In this document: positions 25,917 to 35,856 of the stretch, one piece after another
Position numbering within the stretch: position 1 is the first letter of the stretch
How the letters are laid out: each line of letters starts with the position of its first letter
DNA from: Exophiala sp. HKRS030
Taxonomy: Eukaryota; Ascomycota; Eurotiomycetes; Chaetothyriales; Herpotrichiellaceae
Direction: 5' to 3'
DNA length: 64,000 nt
Assembly (NCBI GenBank): GCA_023897205.1
Contig: JAHWDD010000003.1
Location: 6,079,665 to 6,143,664 of the forward strand
Notes under the pieces: model-generated
The model's input: only the letters and a program-made list of their open reading frames with translations
What the model was told of the DNA's origin: nothing
Database searches by the model: none
Translations under genes and position numbers: made by a program

Positions 25917-25937
25917 CGGAATAAGGACCTTATGCCG
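25917..25937. promoter_or_regulatory. Candidate Zn2Cys6 operator between regulator 1 and the lyase
   Basis: The order is CGG, AA, TAAG, GAC, CTTA, TG, CCG, symmetric about 25927. It matches the site at 22570 in both half-sites, in the inner TAAG/CTTA arms and in the flanking AG after CCG. It lies 203 bp before the lyase ATG and 355 bp before the regulator ATG, so it could serve both genes. Confidence 0.55.
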
Positions 25938-26139
25938 AGGGTACGTAGATTGTCTCTGACACTCTGATCGACGGAATCAGAAGCGTTATAGCAATGATCG
26001 ATACTTCTTGGTGTTTGCTCAGATCGTCTTCATTCAAGAATGATTTAAAGCGAACATAAGTCCTGACATCCACGAGAGGCAAGCCGACCACCTTGACGTC
26101 CACGAATCTATTCATACTTGCATTACACTTCAAACCATA

Positions 26140-27663
26140 ATGTCTGTCTCAGCACTTGACTCGAGAGTATTTCGCAATCTCTTTGGCACGCAAGAGATAC
26201 GAGATGTCTTTTCCGACGAAGCATACGTTCGTTGTATGATCGAAACGGAAACAGGGTTAGCTCGTGCTGAGTCCAAGGTTGGGGTGATACCGAAAGAAGC
26301 CGGTGGAGTTATCACCTCATCCCTAGAGAAGGTTGAAATTGAGTAAGTACAATGGGTGTCGATATAGAAAATGGGTCCTGATCATCCTCAGTTTCGACAG
26401 ACTATCACGCGAGACAGATATAGTCGGGTACCCCGTGTTACCCCTTGTGCGACAGCTAGTTGAAAACGTCCCTGATGACATGGGCAAGTATATCCACTGG
26501 GGAGCCACGACTCAAGATATAATGGACGATGCTTCCATGCTCCAGATCAAACGAGGGTTAAGAATCATCAAGCGAGAGATCGAACTTCTTATTCGGATCC
26601 TGAAGAAGCTGTCTCAGAAGTATAGAGATACGCCCATGGCCGGACGGACACATCTCCAGCATGCCCTACCTTGTACTTTCGGGTATAAGTGCGCTGTTTA
26701 TCTGTCGAGCATTCTCCGTCATCGCGAACGATTAGCTGAGATAGAGAAACGATGCCTGTTGGTCCAGTTCGGCGGCGCTGCTGGCACTCTTGCCTCTCTA
26801 GGGGCTGATGATTCGGGAATTCTGGTCCGCAGCCAACTTTCAAAGGAGCTTGATCTCGAGGACCCTCCTATTACCTGGCATGTCGCCCGAGACAATATAG
26901 CCGAGATACTGAATTTTCTCGCTCTCATCGGTGGCTCGCTTGGCAAAGTGGCATACGATCTTATTGTGATGTCGTCGAACGAGCTAGGAGAAGTGTCGGA
27001 GCCTTTTGTGCCGCACCGAGGAGCGTCTTCAACCATGCCTCAGAAACGGAATCCAATCTCGAGTGAAGTCATACTCGCTGCATCAAAACTATTGCGTGCA
27101 AATGCAGGACTCGGTCTTGATGCAATGGTTGTCGATTTCGAGCGTGCCTCTGGTCCCTGGCATTTAGAATGGGTTGCTATTCCTGAAGCATTCGTCCTTG
27201 CGGTAGGGGCACTGCACCAGACGAATTTCGCTCTTGGGGTTTGGTTGTCAATACCGCATCCATGCTGAACAACCTACATTCGACACGAGGCCTAATAGTC
27301 GGCGAGGCGGTTATGATGGGACTTGCACCATTTATTGGAAGACAAGAAGCCCACGACGTTGTGTATGAAGCATGTACAACTGCTATCGAGAACGGACGCG
27401 CATTGTTAGATGTCTTGAAACAGGACGCCGAGTTGTTGGACAAGATTAACCCCGAAAAGCTCGAGGAGTTATGCGATCCTCTCAATTACCTAGGTGCAAG
27501 CAATCAGATGGTCGATCGAGTGCTTGCAGATGCAGAGGGACTCGGTGTTATTTCTACGAACGGATATACGAACGGCCAGAGTCATCTCCTCAACGGTGGG
27601 AAGAACCATGAAAATTTCCAGAGTTGGCTACACAAAGGTGAATTGAACGGCGTTCAAATCTAG
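26140..27663 (+). CDS. Fumarase-superfamily lyase (PcaB / adenylosuccinate-lyase-like), one apparent frameshift
   Basis: Two exons: 26140-26342 and 26392-27663. Landmarks: FDRLSRETDIVGYPVLPL, the HWGATTQDIMDD block, AGRTHLQHALP and the superfamily signature GASSTMPQKRNPIS, which holds the mobile catalytic loop. The C-terminal EAVMMGLAPFIGRQEAHDVVYEA is typical of 3-carboxy-cis,cis-muconate cycloisomerase. The frame breaks at the G4 run 27236-27239: with a fifth G the sequence reads FALGGLVVNTASMLNN, and the protein is 491 aa. As written the first frame stops at 27266-27268. Members catalyse anti-elimination of fumarate or succinate-type products, or lactonisation of carboxymuconate. Intracellular action is likely, as no signal peptide is seen. 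The gene is probably co-regulated with regulator 1 and the Dal5-type importer, which hints at catabolism of an organic acid; this is inference. Confidence 0.85.
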
Positions 27664-28131
27664 GCTGCGGGCTCGGCTATTCTCAAAAATGGCATCTTGC
27701 TCGACATGAAAAAGCCGTACAAAACGCACCAGACAAGAGAGAAGGTCTCTGATCTAGCCATCAAACAGATGAAAAGATTCGTCCAATTTTGTTCCATGGT
27801 GAACCACATATTGAGACTTCAGCTCAAGCCCTAAAGGTTCCGTGCGCCTCTGATATACTAGAAGAACGCATGGGTACATGATTTATCACAAGAAGAGAGA
27901 TTTTGAACCATAGAGACTATATCGATTTTCCGCGTGGATGACCTATGATTCAGATTCCGGGCGCATCACTCTTATAGGTTGACTTTCAAACATATGTGAC
28001 AAACTACAAATGATAAAAGTGCTATGTGATCCAGAAGGCACAGTTTTCGTAATGATTAGACCTCCGTCTTCAACGAGTCATCACGCTACTTCGACGACTG
28101 TATACGCCCATAGCACATAACCAACAAACTG
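27664..28131. other. Intergenic region
   Basis: About 470 bp after the lyase stop. No conserved frame was seen. The first 60 bp keep coding-like composition but hold stops. Confidence 0.45.
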
Positions 28132-28701
28132 TTAAATAGGTCCATGTATTGACCATCGATGATTAAAACAATTGCCCCTCTTCCAAATCATCTCTTCAGT
28201 ATTCCGCTCTGCTCTTGCGAAATACAAAGGCATAAAGCTACAGGAAGGAGCCCAGTCACTCAATGCTTTCTCAACCTTTGAGAAAACATCATGCGTCTCC
28301 TCGCCTTCAGGGACAACCATGAGGTCAAAGGAATAGTTCGGATCAATCTCGACGTAGTGGAACTTAAGAGTATTGAAATGATTTTCATAGCCTGACTGAT
28401 ATGTGTGCCGGTGATCATATCATGACTTTGTCCAAGGCGGTCGGCTCAGCAGTAAGCTTAACATAACGGCCTTTTGTTTGGTTTCGGCAGTGTCAGGGTG
28501 TAGGAAGCTCTTACACCCCGGAGGTGCGTCATGAATTTGAGCTAGTGGTCTTGATCCTCGCCATCGTACTTTCCAGAGAACAGTCATAGCCGTGTATGCA
28601 GGGGCGAGATTCCCTGGTAAAAATACTTTCCGAGGCCACAACCTCGAAACCAGGTGCATTCGTTGTTGCGCTTTCGCAATACGCCGGGTTACTGATCGTC
28701 T
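28132..28701 (-). pseudogene. Unrecognised coding relic with an in-frame TGA
   Basis: One minus-strand frame runs from about 28701 to 28132 (about 190 codons) and is interrupted by a single TGA at 28420-28422. Both sides look protein-like. Upstream it reads QQRMHLVSRLWPRKVFL and ends RPPWTKS. Downstream it starts YDHRHTYQSGYENHF and continues through FHYVEIDPNYSFDL and SFMPLYFARAER. A stop lies just upstream of 28701 and I see no splice sites around the TGA that would remove it. I do not recognise the family. It could be a decayed gene, the last exon of a gene with missed upstream exons, or an assembly error. It lies between the lyase and the AIG2-like gene. Confidence 0.4.
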
Positions 28702-28827
28702 TCAGGTAGCATGACGACATTCAGATCTGTGTTTGCAGTTGCAATTACGCATCTCTCGATCGCGTGCCTCACTCTGACTAAATGTAGCCGCCGTATTGAC
28801 TAGAGTCCCTGTAAATCCCTGACTTAA

Positions 28828-29778
28828 CTAGTCCAAGTCACGCACCGAGCCAGCAAAACGAAATGTGAGACCGTTCATGACCTCACTCTCTGTAAAGATC
28901 TGGCATCGCACAACCTCATATTTCTCCGTTTCATAGAATCTCAACGCCTCTTCATGAGCGCGCGATTGGACGAGGAAAGCGCTACCGTGTACAATCTCGC
29001 CAGCCGCATCAATCAACGCCTTGTATTTCCTCGCCCAAATACGAATCTGGCCGCCAATGACATAGGCAGGGACGTAAGAAGGTGCCTCGTCCAGTCCAAG
29101 GTGTTGTGAAAGATCGGCCGGATCGGCAAGTGTGCCATAGAAGAAATACCAGACTGGATATTGGTTTGGGGCAGGAGTTGGCTCGAAGTCAGCAGAGTCT
29201 GCTCGGTTCTGAGGGAAGGTGAAATCTTTGCCGAGCATCGGTGCTAGTGTTTGAGTACACAGCTCCTTTCTCGCTTTGGAAAGGCGGACGATAATGGGCT
29301 TGAAGCTGGGATGGTGTTCTGACAACCACGACAGCAATCGCGCTTTCGCGGTACCGTCCACCTCGCAGAATTGTGCTTGTCCATTTTCTCCCATTCCGCA
29401 AAGGAGAACAGGAACATTGTTCAGCTTAGCGGCCTCTTGAATCTTTTCAGGTGTATTCAAAGGACCATCCAATTGAACTATGAACATTCCTCGGCCTTCG
29501 TCTCTTGGTGACAGGTCACACTTAGGAGGCCTAGTGAGCGAATATTCGTATGCCTCACGATCAAACCCTTCAGCTTCCTTTTCGAGTTTGACAGCATCCC
29601 AGTGCTCGTCTGTCACCCTGATCCGTGAAAGATCTAGGCGATACCTCTCTAAAACCGAGACAGCCTCTGAGGACGTAAGGGCGAAAAGCTGCTGCCAGCG
29701 CTCTATGTCGACATCTGAAATAGAACGATCCTCTGTGACGTTGATGGCCATACTTTCAAGCTCTGCAAGGAGATCCAT
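28828..29778 (-). CDS. AIG2-like / gamma-glutamylcyclotransferase-fold protein
   Basis: A single exon. I chose the ATG at 29778 (316 aa); an upstream in-frame ATG at 29874 would add 32 residues without a clear family match. The C-terminal half carries the GGCT/AIG2 fold mark YFFYGTLADPADL (about residues 200-212), which holds the glycine-rich substrate loop, then PAYVIGGQIRIW and GSAFLVQSRAHEEALRFYETEKYEVV, including the Glu region usual for the acid catalyst. The N-terminal 170 residues are a fungal extension (ELESMAINVTEDRSISDVDIERWQQLF; FIVQLDGPLNTPEKIQ) of unknown function. Such proteins cleave gamma-glutamyl amines or act in unknown roles. A degenerate copy of the CGG/TAAG motif lies about 230 bp upstream (30006-30020). 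Intact. Confidence 0.75.
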   Translation of the reverse strand: MDLLAELESMAINVTEDRSISDVDIERWQQLFALTSSEAVSVLERYRLDLSRIRVTDEHWDAVKLEKEAEGFDREAYEYSLTRPPKCDLSPRDEGRGMFIVQLDGPLNTPEKIQEAAKLNNVPVLLCGMGENGQAQFCEVDGTAKARLLSWLSEHHPSFKPIIVRLSKARKELCTQTLAPMLGKDFTFPQNRADSADFEPTPAPNQYPVWYFFYGTLADPADLSQHLGLDEAPSYVPAYVIGGQIRIWARKYKALIDAAGEIVHGSAFLVQSRAHEEALRFYETEKYEVVRCQIFTESEVMNGLTFRFAGSVRDLD

Positions 29779-31077
29779 TTTCAACGCTTTACTCCTCAGT
29801 GTTCGTGATGCTGATTCTGTGACGACCTGTAACGGGGAGGTACAACTGGAAAAGTGAAAGTTACCAACTGGCACATAATTGCGATCATGGTATAGTACAG
29901 AAATATTGTATGTGGTTGTGAGGACCTACGCATTTTGTTGTTTGACAGCTGACCCCATGTCAGACAGGCTATGTGTGGGTTCGATGGTGAGTCAAATCTA
30001 GTATCCGGCGATAAGGTCCTCAAGGACCTAGTTCATGGAAAAAGAGGCGGGTATCCACAGCTAGTGAGTCATTGGCGATAGCTGCTGAATTCATTGAAAG
30101 CCTCAGGGTCTCCTGAGTCAGACTTAACCGAATCCAAAGTCTACTGTTCGATTGTTATGGAAAGTGCCTGGCAATATGGGGCAGTACCAAAACTCATATA
30201 GCCGGCCGGCCACAGTCGGTAGATTGTATAAACTCAGGATCTCAAGTGTACATATTGACCATCACGATGTATCAGGTCTTGAATAGCGAGCTCTGGCTCG
30301 GGTTGCCAGTCTCAAGGCACTCTCAAGACAGCACACCTCCTAGGTATAAATCTCCATCTGAGTATATGATCTTGAGATTCCAAAATGCGCGCTGCAAAGG
30401 GATAATATGGGTCTAGCCAAAAACGGCACGAACCGATAGTTTTCCCGAAATAAATGTTAAGATCCTACTACGTAGTTCGCGAGCGGTGTTGGAGCTATTA
30501 GGTTTCACTGGTAAGTAGCAAGAGTAACGAATATAGCAAGTCTATTCGATCAGGGAAGCCCAAGTAGCATCTGGATTGAAGATTGAAGTTAAGTATGAGG
30601 TTGTAGTCTAGCTCGTGGGGAGCGGGGTTCTATGTGGTAAGTGCGTATATTCCCAATAGGGAATAATGATCTGTATGCTATATAAATACTAAGTACTTAT
30701 CCTATCTTCTCGTTATAGCGTTCTAATACTACTTGGAGTATAGTACTATAGCTTTTCCCTGAACAAAGTCTACAGTGTCTGCAATTACTGTGGCTCCTGC
30801 CTAAATTGACTTGTAAAGACTTCGACTACCCGTCTCGTTCTCGACAAATGTGTACTTGAGAGAGGTATGTAACAGGGAACGGCCCTAGTGTTAAAGTTCG
30901 GAAGTGGTCTTGAGCAGCTCAACCTCTAACCCTATTTTGTCAAATGAGAGCTTGAAGAAGGAAGAGACTGGTTGAACTATCTGATGGCCCGACTTGGACA
31001 CCTACATCGAGAAGACCACGCGGGACACCTGACCCTCGCCAGGCCTGCAATGAAATAATAATTTCGACAACATGTCC
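29779..31077. other. Intergenic region with an AT-rich part
   Basis: 1.3 kb. The stretch from about 30420 to 30760 is rich in TA steps and short TAGTACT/AGTACTTA words and contains the hairpin TATTCCC-AATA-GGGAATA (30648-30665). It looks like a mutated repeat remnant, but I see no terminal repeats or transposase frame. Confidence 0.45.
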
Positions 31078-32284
31078 TTACTTCTTGATCCACTCAGCCA
31101 AAGCCTCCTCGCTGAGTTTCCATAAGTTCTCTGCCATGCCCTCATCCCTGGCCATCTGCGACGGTGTCTCCACTTTACACTTACTCCCCACGTAAGCTCC
31201 TCGATACCTCTCCCGCTCCGCTCCCACATCCTTCCCGCTGCCAGCAGCAGCACCGGCCGGGCTCCCACTGCCGGCGACACAAAGAGTCGACTCATAACGG
31301 GGCGGAGCAAAGCCGGCCACACAGACATGCCCCAGCGGTGTTGGTCCCACCGGGATTGCACGAGGCGCAGAGGATGTTTTTGTAGCGCCGCTGGAGCGCC
31401 ATCGTAAAGAGGATGTTGGCGAGTTTGCTGAGCGCGTAGCGAGAAAACAGGTCTTTCCTGCTGTTATAGGGTGACGTTGATGAGGTACCGTGGTACTTGA
31501 GGTCGGAGATCTTGTCGAAGCGCATCGTGTTTGGGATCAGCATGCTATGACCAGAGGACGAGACCTGTAGGTGGCGTTACAAAAGGTTCGAGAGAGCATA
31601 ATAGGTTAACTCACATTGACGACGCGCACATCTGACCCTTCCTGGTCCATGGTGCGTTTCAGGATCGGGAGGAGGTTGATCGTGAACAAGAAATGAGCTA
31701 GGTGGCTGGTGTAGTGGTCAGACTTTGTGAGCTGTGCTTGACTGTTTGGTGATCGAGGGCATGGAATACTTGACTCCCATGGCAACTTCAAACCCTGCCG
31801 GCGTTGTCTGATAGCTCAGCGTTGCCACGCCAGCATTGTTCACTAATAACACATCAACCGTCAGCAGCCTCACTACCGTTCTGCAGTCAAGCAGAGCACA
31901 CCAAGGATATCCAGCCGGTCCTCTCGACGCATGAATTCCTCTGCCGCCTTCGCCACGCCGTCGAGTTCCATCAGGTCCAGTGGCAGCCAGATCAAGGCGC
32001 CAGCTCGGATTTCTGGGCCTTCGGCATGCATCTGCTCAATGGCAGTATGAGCTCTGGCTTCGCTCCGGCAGGCGAGATAGACTTTGGCACCGTGTCTGGC
32101 GAGCTCGAGGGTGGCGGGGTAACCGATCCCGGTACTGTCATAGCTGTAAGTCACTAACGAGGAAAACCATGAGCGTTGGATAAGGGGAGATCTATTACTT
32201 CGCTCCAGTAACGATGGCAACTTTTCCAGTCAGGTCTGGAATACCCTTAGACGGGTCCCATGGGGTTGACAACCATGAACACAT
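31078..32284 (-). CDS. Short-chain dehydrogenase/reductase (retinol-dehydrogenase-like), two apparent frameshifts
   Basis: Five exons: 32284-32199, 32134-31902, 31842-31770, 31705-31615 and 31564-31078. Splicing of intron 1 to the acceptor at 32135 creates the cofactor motif TGANTGIG. Others are NNAG (VNNAGVATLSYQTTPAGFEV), VNVSSSGHS with the catalytic Ser, and YALSK with the Tyr-x3-Lys pair. The end is LWKLSEEALAEWIKK. Two single-base gaps fall in the last exon: the C4 run 31330-31333 (one more gives NTAGGMSVWPALLRP) and TTCCC at 31232-31236 (one more C or T on the plus strand gives LLAAGKDVGAERERY). With both added the product is 323 aa, normal for the family. It is an NAD(P)-dependent alcohol/ketone oxidoreductase; the substrate is unknown. 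Consensus error and real decay are both possible. Confidence 0.8.
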
Positions 32285-33238
32285 GCCACAGCCTATGATG
32301 ATGCGATATAGCAAGCAAATTTATCAAATGTTCTATTCTCGATGCCAGCAAGTTGGAAGATGAAGATCAAGTCTTGAATAAACGAGCGGGCTTCGTTACG
32401 GATGTCCAAGCATGCCGCGAGGTATATGTGTTGGAACGTTACGCTTGTGTTTGGGCCGGGGACGATCAGAACTAGCAGTCATTTGGCGCCGGACCAACAC
32501 CCTTCTTCCAAAGTTCATTTCTAATCAGGACTTGATTTCAAAGCATGGACTTCATCCTGTTGATGCTCACAGCCGGTGTATACTGTTGAGACAGGAGGTA
32601 AGCCAACCGGCCGCAACGGCCGTCGTTACGGACGAGTCAAGTGACCGGCCGCGGCAGCGAAGGTCGGCTTGCTTGTCTGAATATGAGATCGGGAAGACCT
32701 TATTGGAGACCATCAATTCCATGGAACGGCTTTCGACAACAATTCTCAGGCATGGTCGGCAGCACGACGGCCTCAAAGCGGATAACGTCACTTTGATGTA
32801 TTTGGCGAACAACATCTTCAGGATCACTCAAGTCAAGATCCTCAGCCCTTTCATAGTTTTGTGGCGGAAAATCGCTGATGAGATTGCAGCTGCCATTGCA
32901 GCATAAGGTGCTATTGTAAAATCGATACATATCGAAGTTACTGACATGCCTCCAGGCGGTGCTGCGGAGCCGTGTGAGCTACGATTCCTATAGGAACTTT
33001 GCAACAATGTCAGCGTGCAACTCTTCATGACATCTTGAAGGCGGCCAGAGAAAGAGTGAATTCTAATTCTCACCCTATGATGGGAAGCGCGACATTCAAA
33101 TCTAAGGGAGATTGGATTGCAATCTCTGGCCCAAGAACAGGATTCTCATAATCTAGGAGGGATTGCTCTCTTCCCTTTTGTGAGAAGTTTTCCAGTTGTT
33201 GAAAGATACTAATATGGTCAAATTCTCAATTATCATAT
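32285..33238. other. Intergenic region with one unsupported 164-codon frame
   Basis: About 950 bp. The plus-strand frame 32412-32906 is 164 codons long but shows no domain and its codon use does not resemble its neighbours. An opposing minus-strand frame (32700-32930) is equally unconvincing. I do not call a gene. The region holds the SDR promoter. Confidence 0.4.
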
Positions 33239-35435
33239 TCATGACATCAGACTAAAGTCGTCTAAAATCTGATCCCAGGCTGTATCGCTGATTGGATCCC
33301 ATTGAAATTCCGCACCAGAATCTGTGAAAGAAAACATAGAGGGGTTACTGCCGTCTGGCTCCCCAGTATCTTGACCATGGAAGGAGGTTGAATCCATAGA
33401 ATCGTCATTTTGCTCTTGTGAGAAATTCTGCTCCTTGGTGGATTGTTTGGCATTGAGCACAACCTTTTTCATCTCCCTTACTTGCATCTCATATCCCGAT
33501 ATCATTATCCTCACCATTGAGCACAAGTTCGACATAGCATCTCGTTCTCCTTCTACACCGACAAATTCCGTAGCAAGGGCAGTAAATTTCGCTAGAACCT
33601 CGGTGGCCAGATAGAGAAAGTTCACTTCTCCCGTGATGCTTTTGTGGCGCGACCGCTGAGGGTTCATGTCTGGTCTTCTTAACGGATCTGTGTCTTGGAT
33701 GGTATCCTTCCTTGTCAAATCCAAGTCCAACTGCACCATTTTCGCGAGTGTGACGAAGACATAACACAATTTTGAGATAGTGAACGCAGTCACAAAAAAC
33801 AGGTCTGAGTTTTGATATGAGAGAAACATATGGATGAGAGCCTTGCAGCTTTGTAAAGAGCTCCAGAGCATCTTTGACCTTAGGGCAGAAAGGTGGTCTT
33901 TGTTTGGAGCTGGATATGAACTTTCTGGAATGCCCCAAAATTTCTCATGCAAAGCAACCTCGTGAATCATGATATTCAAGTTTTCGAACTCCAGAACAAA
34001 GATGGCTATGCAACTTGTCAGCAGCTTCAACAACGCTGGAAACACTGGTGGCAAAAACTGATGCATAGTTACTCACCACTTTGCCGAAACAACATTGGAA
34101 CCGAGAGACGCAAGCGATCGAATTCACGTACGAAAGCATCAGTGGTTAGAGCTGTGACGAATTCACTTTGAATTTCAGCATTTTTCACATCGTCGTAGGA
34201 AAACGCCTCAAAAGCTCGTCGTGCAAGCTCCTGAATTCGTACAAGGTATGGTATCAGCTCGTCTGTTGAGTATTCTTTGGCTGCTGCTAATGTTTGACAA
34301 CATTGGGCAGTGTGCTTTGTGTACACCATGGCGTTCCGCCTTCGTAAGATCGATGCGACTCTATAGGGACGATTTTCTAATCAGCTAGGTTCTTTGTTAA
34401 ACTTTAAAGAATGACCTACGAGCTTGAGAGGCAGTAAGTGCCCAAAAATGCTCGCATTTGTGCATTCCTGAGGTTGGGAGAAGAACTGGTCTCTTGGTCG
34501 GGATTAGATACTCCAAGGTCAACGAGTCGACCGACACTTTTGTCTATGCCCAAGTCCTGCGCAAGCGTAACACATAGTTGTGAGATCAAAAAAACCTGCT
34601 GTTTCTCCCGGCGGTAGAAGTAAAAATGGTAAGCAGCATAGATGAGAAGTCCCTGCAGAAGCTCTAGACTCTTTTCGCATCTTATTAGCATCCGCCGGAA
34701 AACTTGAGTTCGAACCTCTTCTCCAAGCCGCCTCTGAAGCTCAGGGTTGTCAAACGCCATTGCGGCCATGATAGCCAGGAAGAGGAACGGGGTATCCCTT
34801 CGCAGTAGGCCCAACGTAGTGCTGTGATGGACTACAACAAATGGAAAGTGCTCAGCGGCTCTGCCACGGAACCGACTCAAAAGAACCCGTGCAAATTCCA
34901 TTGACACCAAGCCGTGGTCAATGACATCTCCAATATCCACATCAGTGTTCATGGTTGTGGGGCGATGTTGCTGCCACCGTCAAGAGAAGGGATGTATAGA
35001 ACAGTGTTGACCGAGGGGCTGCTGGCACCTGCAAATGTATGGCACGGAAATGAGTCAGAATTTGCAGAGCTGGACCCCTCTCTTGTGAGTAACTCGGCCG
35101 ATGCTGCTGGAGCTTGATTAAAATGATTATCGGAGCGTCGTGGGCGGTTTGCGACGAGGTCTTCTACTCTTCGCTCAAGCATCTGGACGCGCCTACGTTT
35201 GCTTTCAGCTAAGCACCTCGGGAACGAGTGAAACAGCGTGCACAAACAACATAACTTACCTAGTCGTTCTGGGTCTCTTCCGCGTCGTTGAGATATTGGA
35301 ATAGACACATTCCTTTCCAAGCCGGTGACATCGTTGGCACTCGTCCACTGAGAACGGCGAGCACTTGGCTTTGCCGTTCGTGCAATTTGTACACGCCCTT
35401 CTTTTTTGGCCGACGGCGGACGGCCCTTCTGCCAT
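33239..35435 (-). CDS. Zn(2)-Cys(6) transcription factor (regulator 2), one apparent frameshift
   Basis: Four exons: 35435-35260, 35201-34420, 34360-34077 and 34005-33239; 669 aa when one base is added. Zinc cysteines are residues 15, 18, 25, 33, 36 and 43 (C-X2-C-X6-C-X7-C-X2-C-X6-C). Basic residues follow (RKRPRTT), then a short coiled coil (QMLERRVEDLV). The middle region has the usual fungal regulator features (LRNAQMRAFLGTYCLSSS, followed by VASILRRR). The acidic C-terminus (DTAWDQILDDFSLM) could activate transcription. The break is in exon 2, at the G4 run 34959-34962 on the plus strand; one more base joins SNIAP to TTMNTDVDIGDV. Several in-frame Met codons lie upstream of 35435, so the start is uncertain. 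The gene is divergent from the MFS exporter, a common pairing of pathway regulator and pump. Confidence 0.83.
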
Positions 35436-35856
35436 TGGATTATTGTCGGAGGATTCGAGCTGCGTCAGTACAATAATAGTCCGCATGCGATCAGAAAGCA
35501 TTCCACTTTCAGACGACATGCAATATTGAAGGTGGGAAAGAGCGTTCAATCCGGGAGTTGAAGGGAGCACGTAAGACAAACGGAACAGGATAGTCCGCCG
35601 GGTTTTCCGATCGTCACTTGGGAACAACAGGATCTTTAGAAATGGATCACCGCGCTTACCAATATCAAAACTTGCCCACGCTTTCATACATCGTAGTTCT
35701 CCCCTATTCATATAACTTGTCCCGTTTGTTTCTGTTTCTCACAAGTCTTTCTAATGCCATTATGTTTCCTCTTTTACAAAGGCTCTATTATATTTCTTGC
35801 CTCTGGCTTGACACCGGGACCCACACCAATACAGCAAGCTTCGACTCAACAAAACT
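35436..35856. other. Bidirectional promoter between regulator 2 and the MFS exporter
   Basis: 420 bp between divergent starts. The plus-strand half is T/C-rich before the exporter ATG. No clear CGG palindrome like those near regulator 1 was found. Confidence 0.5.

Larger units (their letters stand above)
25563..26139. other. Bidirectional promoter region between regulator 1 and the lyase
   Basis: 577 bp between two divergent start codons. It contains CCGCATGCGG at 25746-25755 and the CGG...CCG operator-like palindrome at 25917-25937. A G-rich stretch (CTGGGTGGGTGGTGG) lies just before the second site. Confidence 0.55.

Noticed and set aside
32412..32906. 164-codon plus-strand frame as a gene
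   Set aside because: No recognisable domain, and an opposing frame overlaps. Kept only as a note in the region entry.
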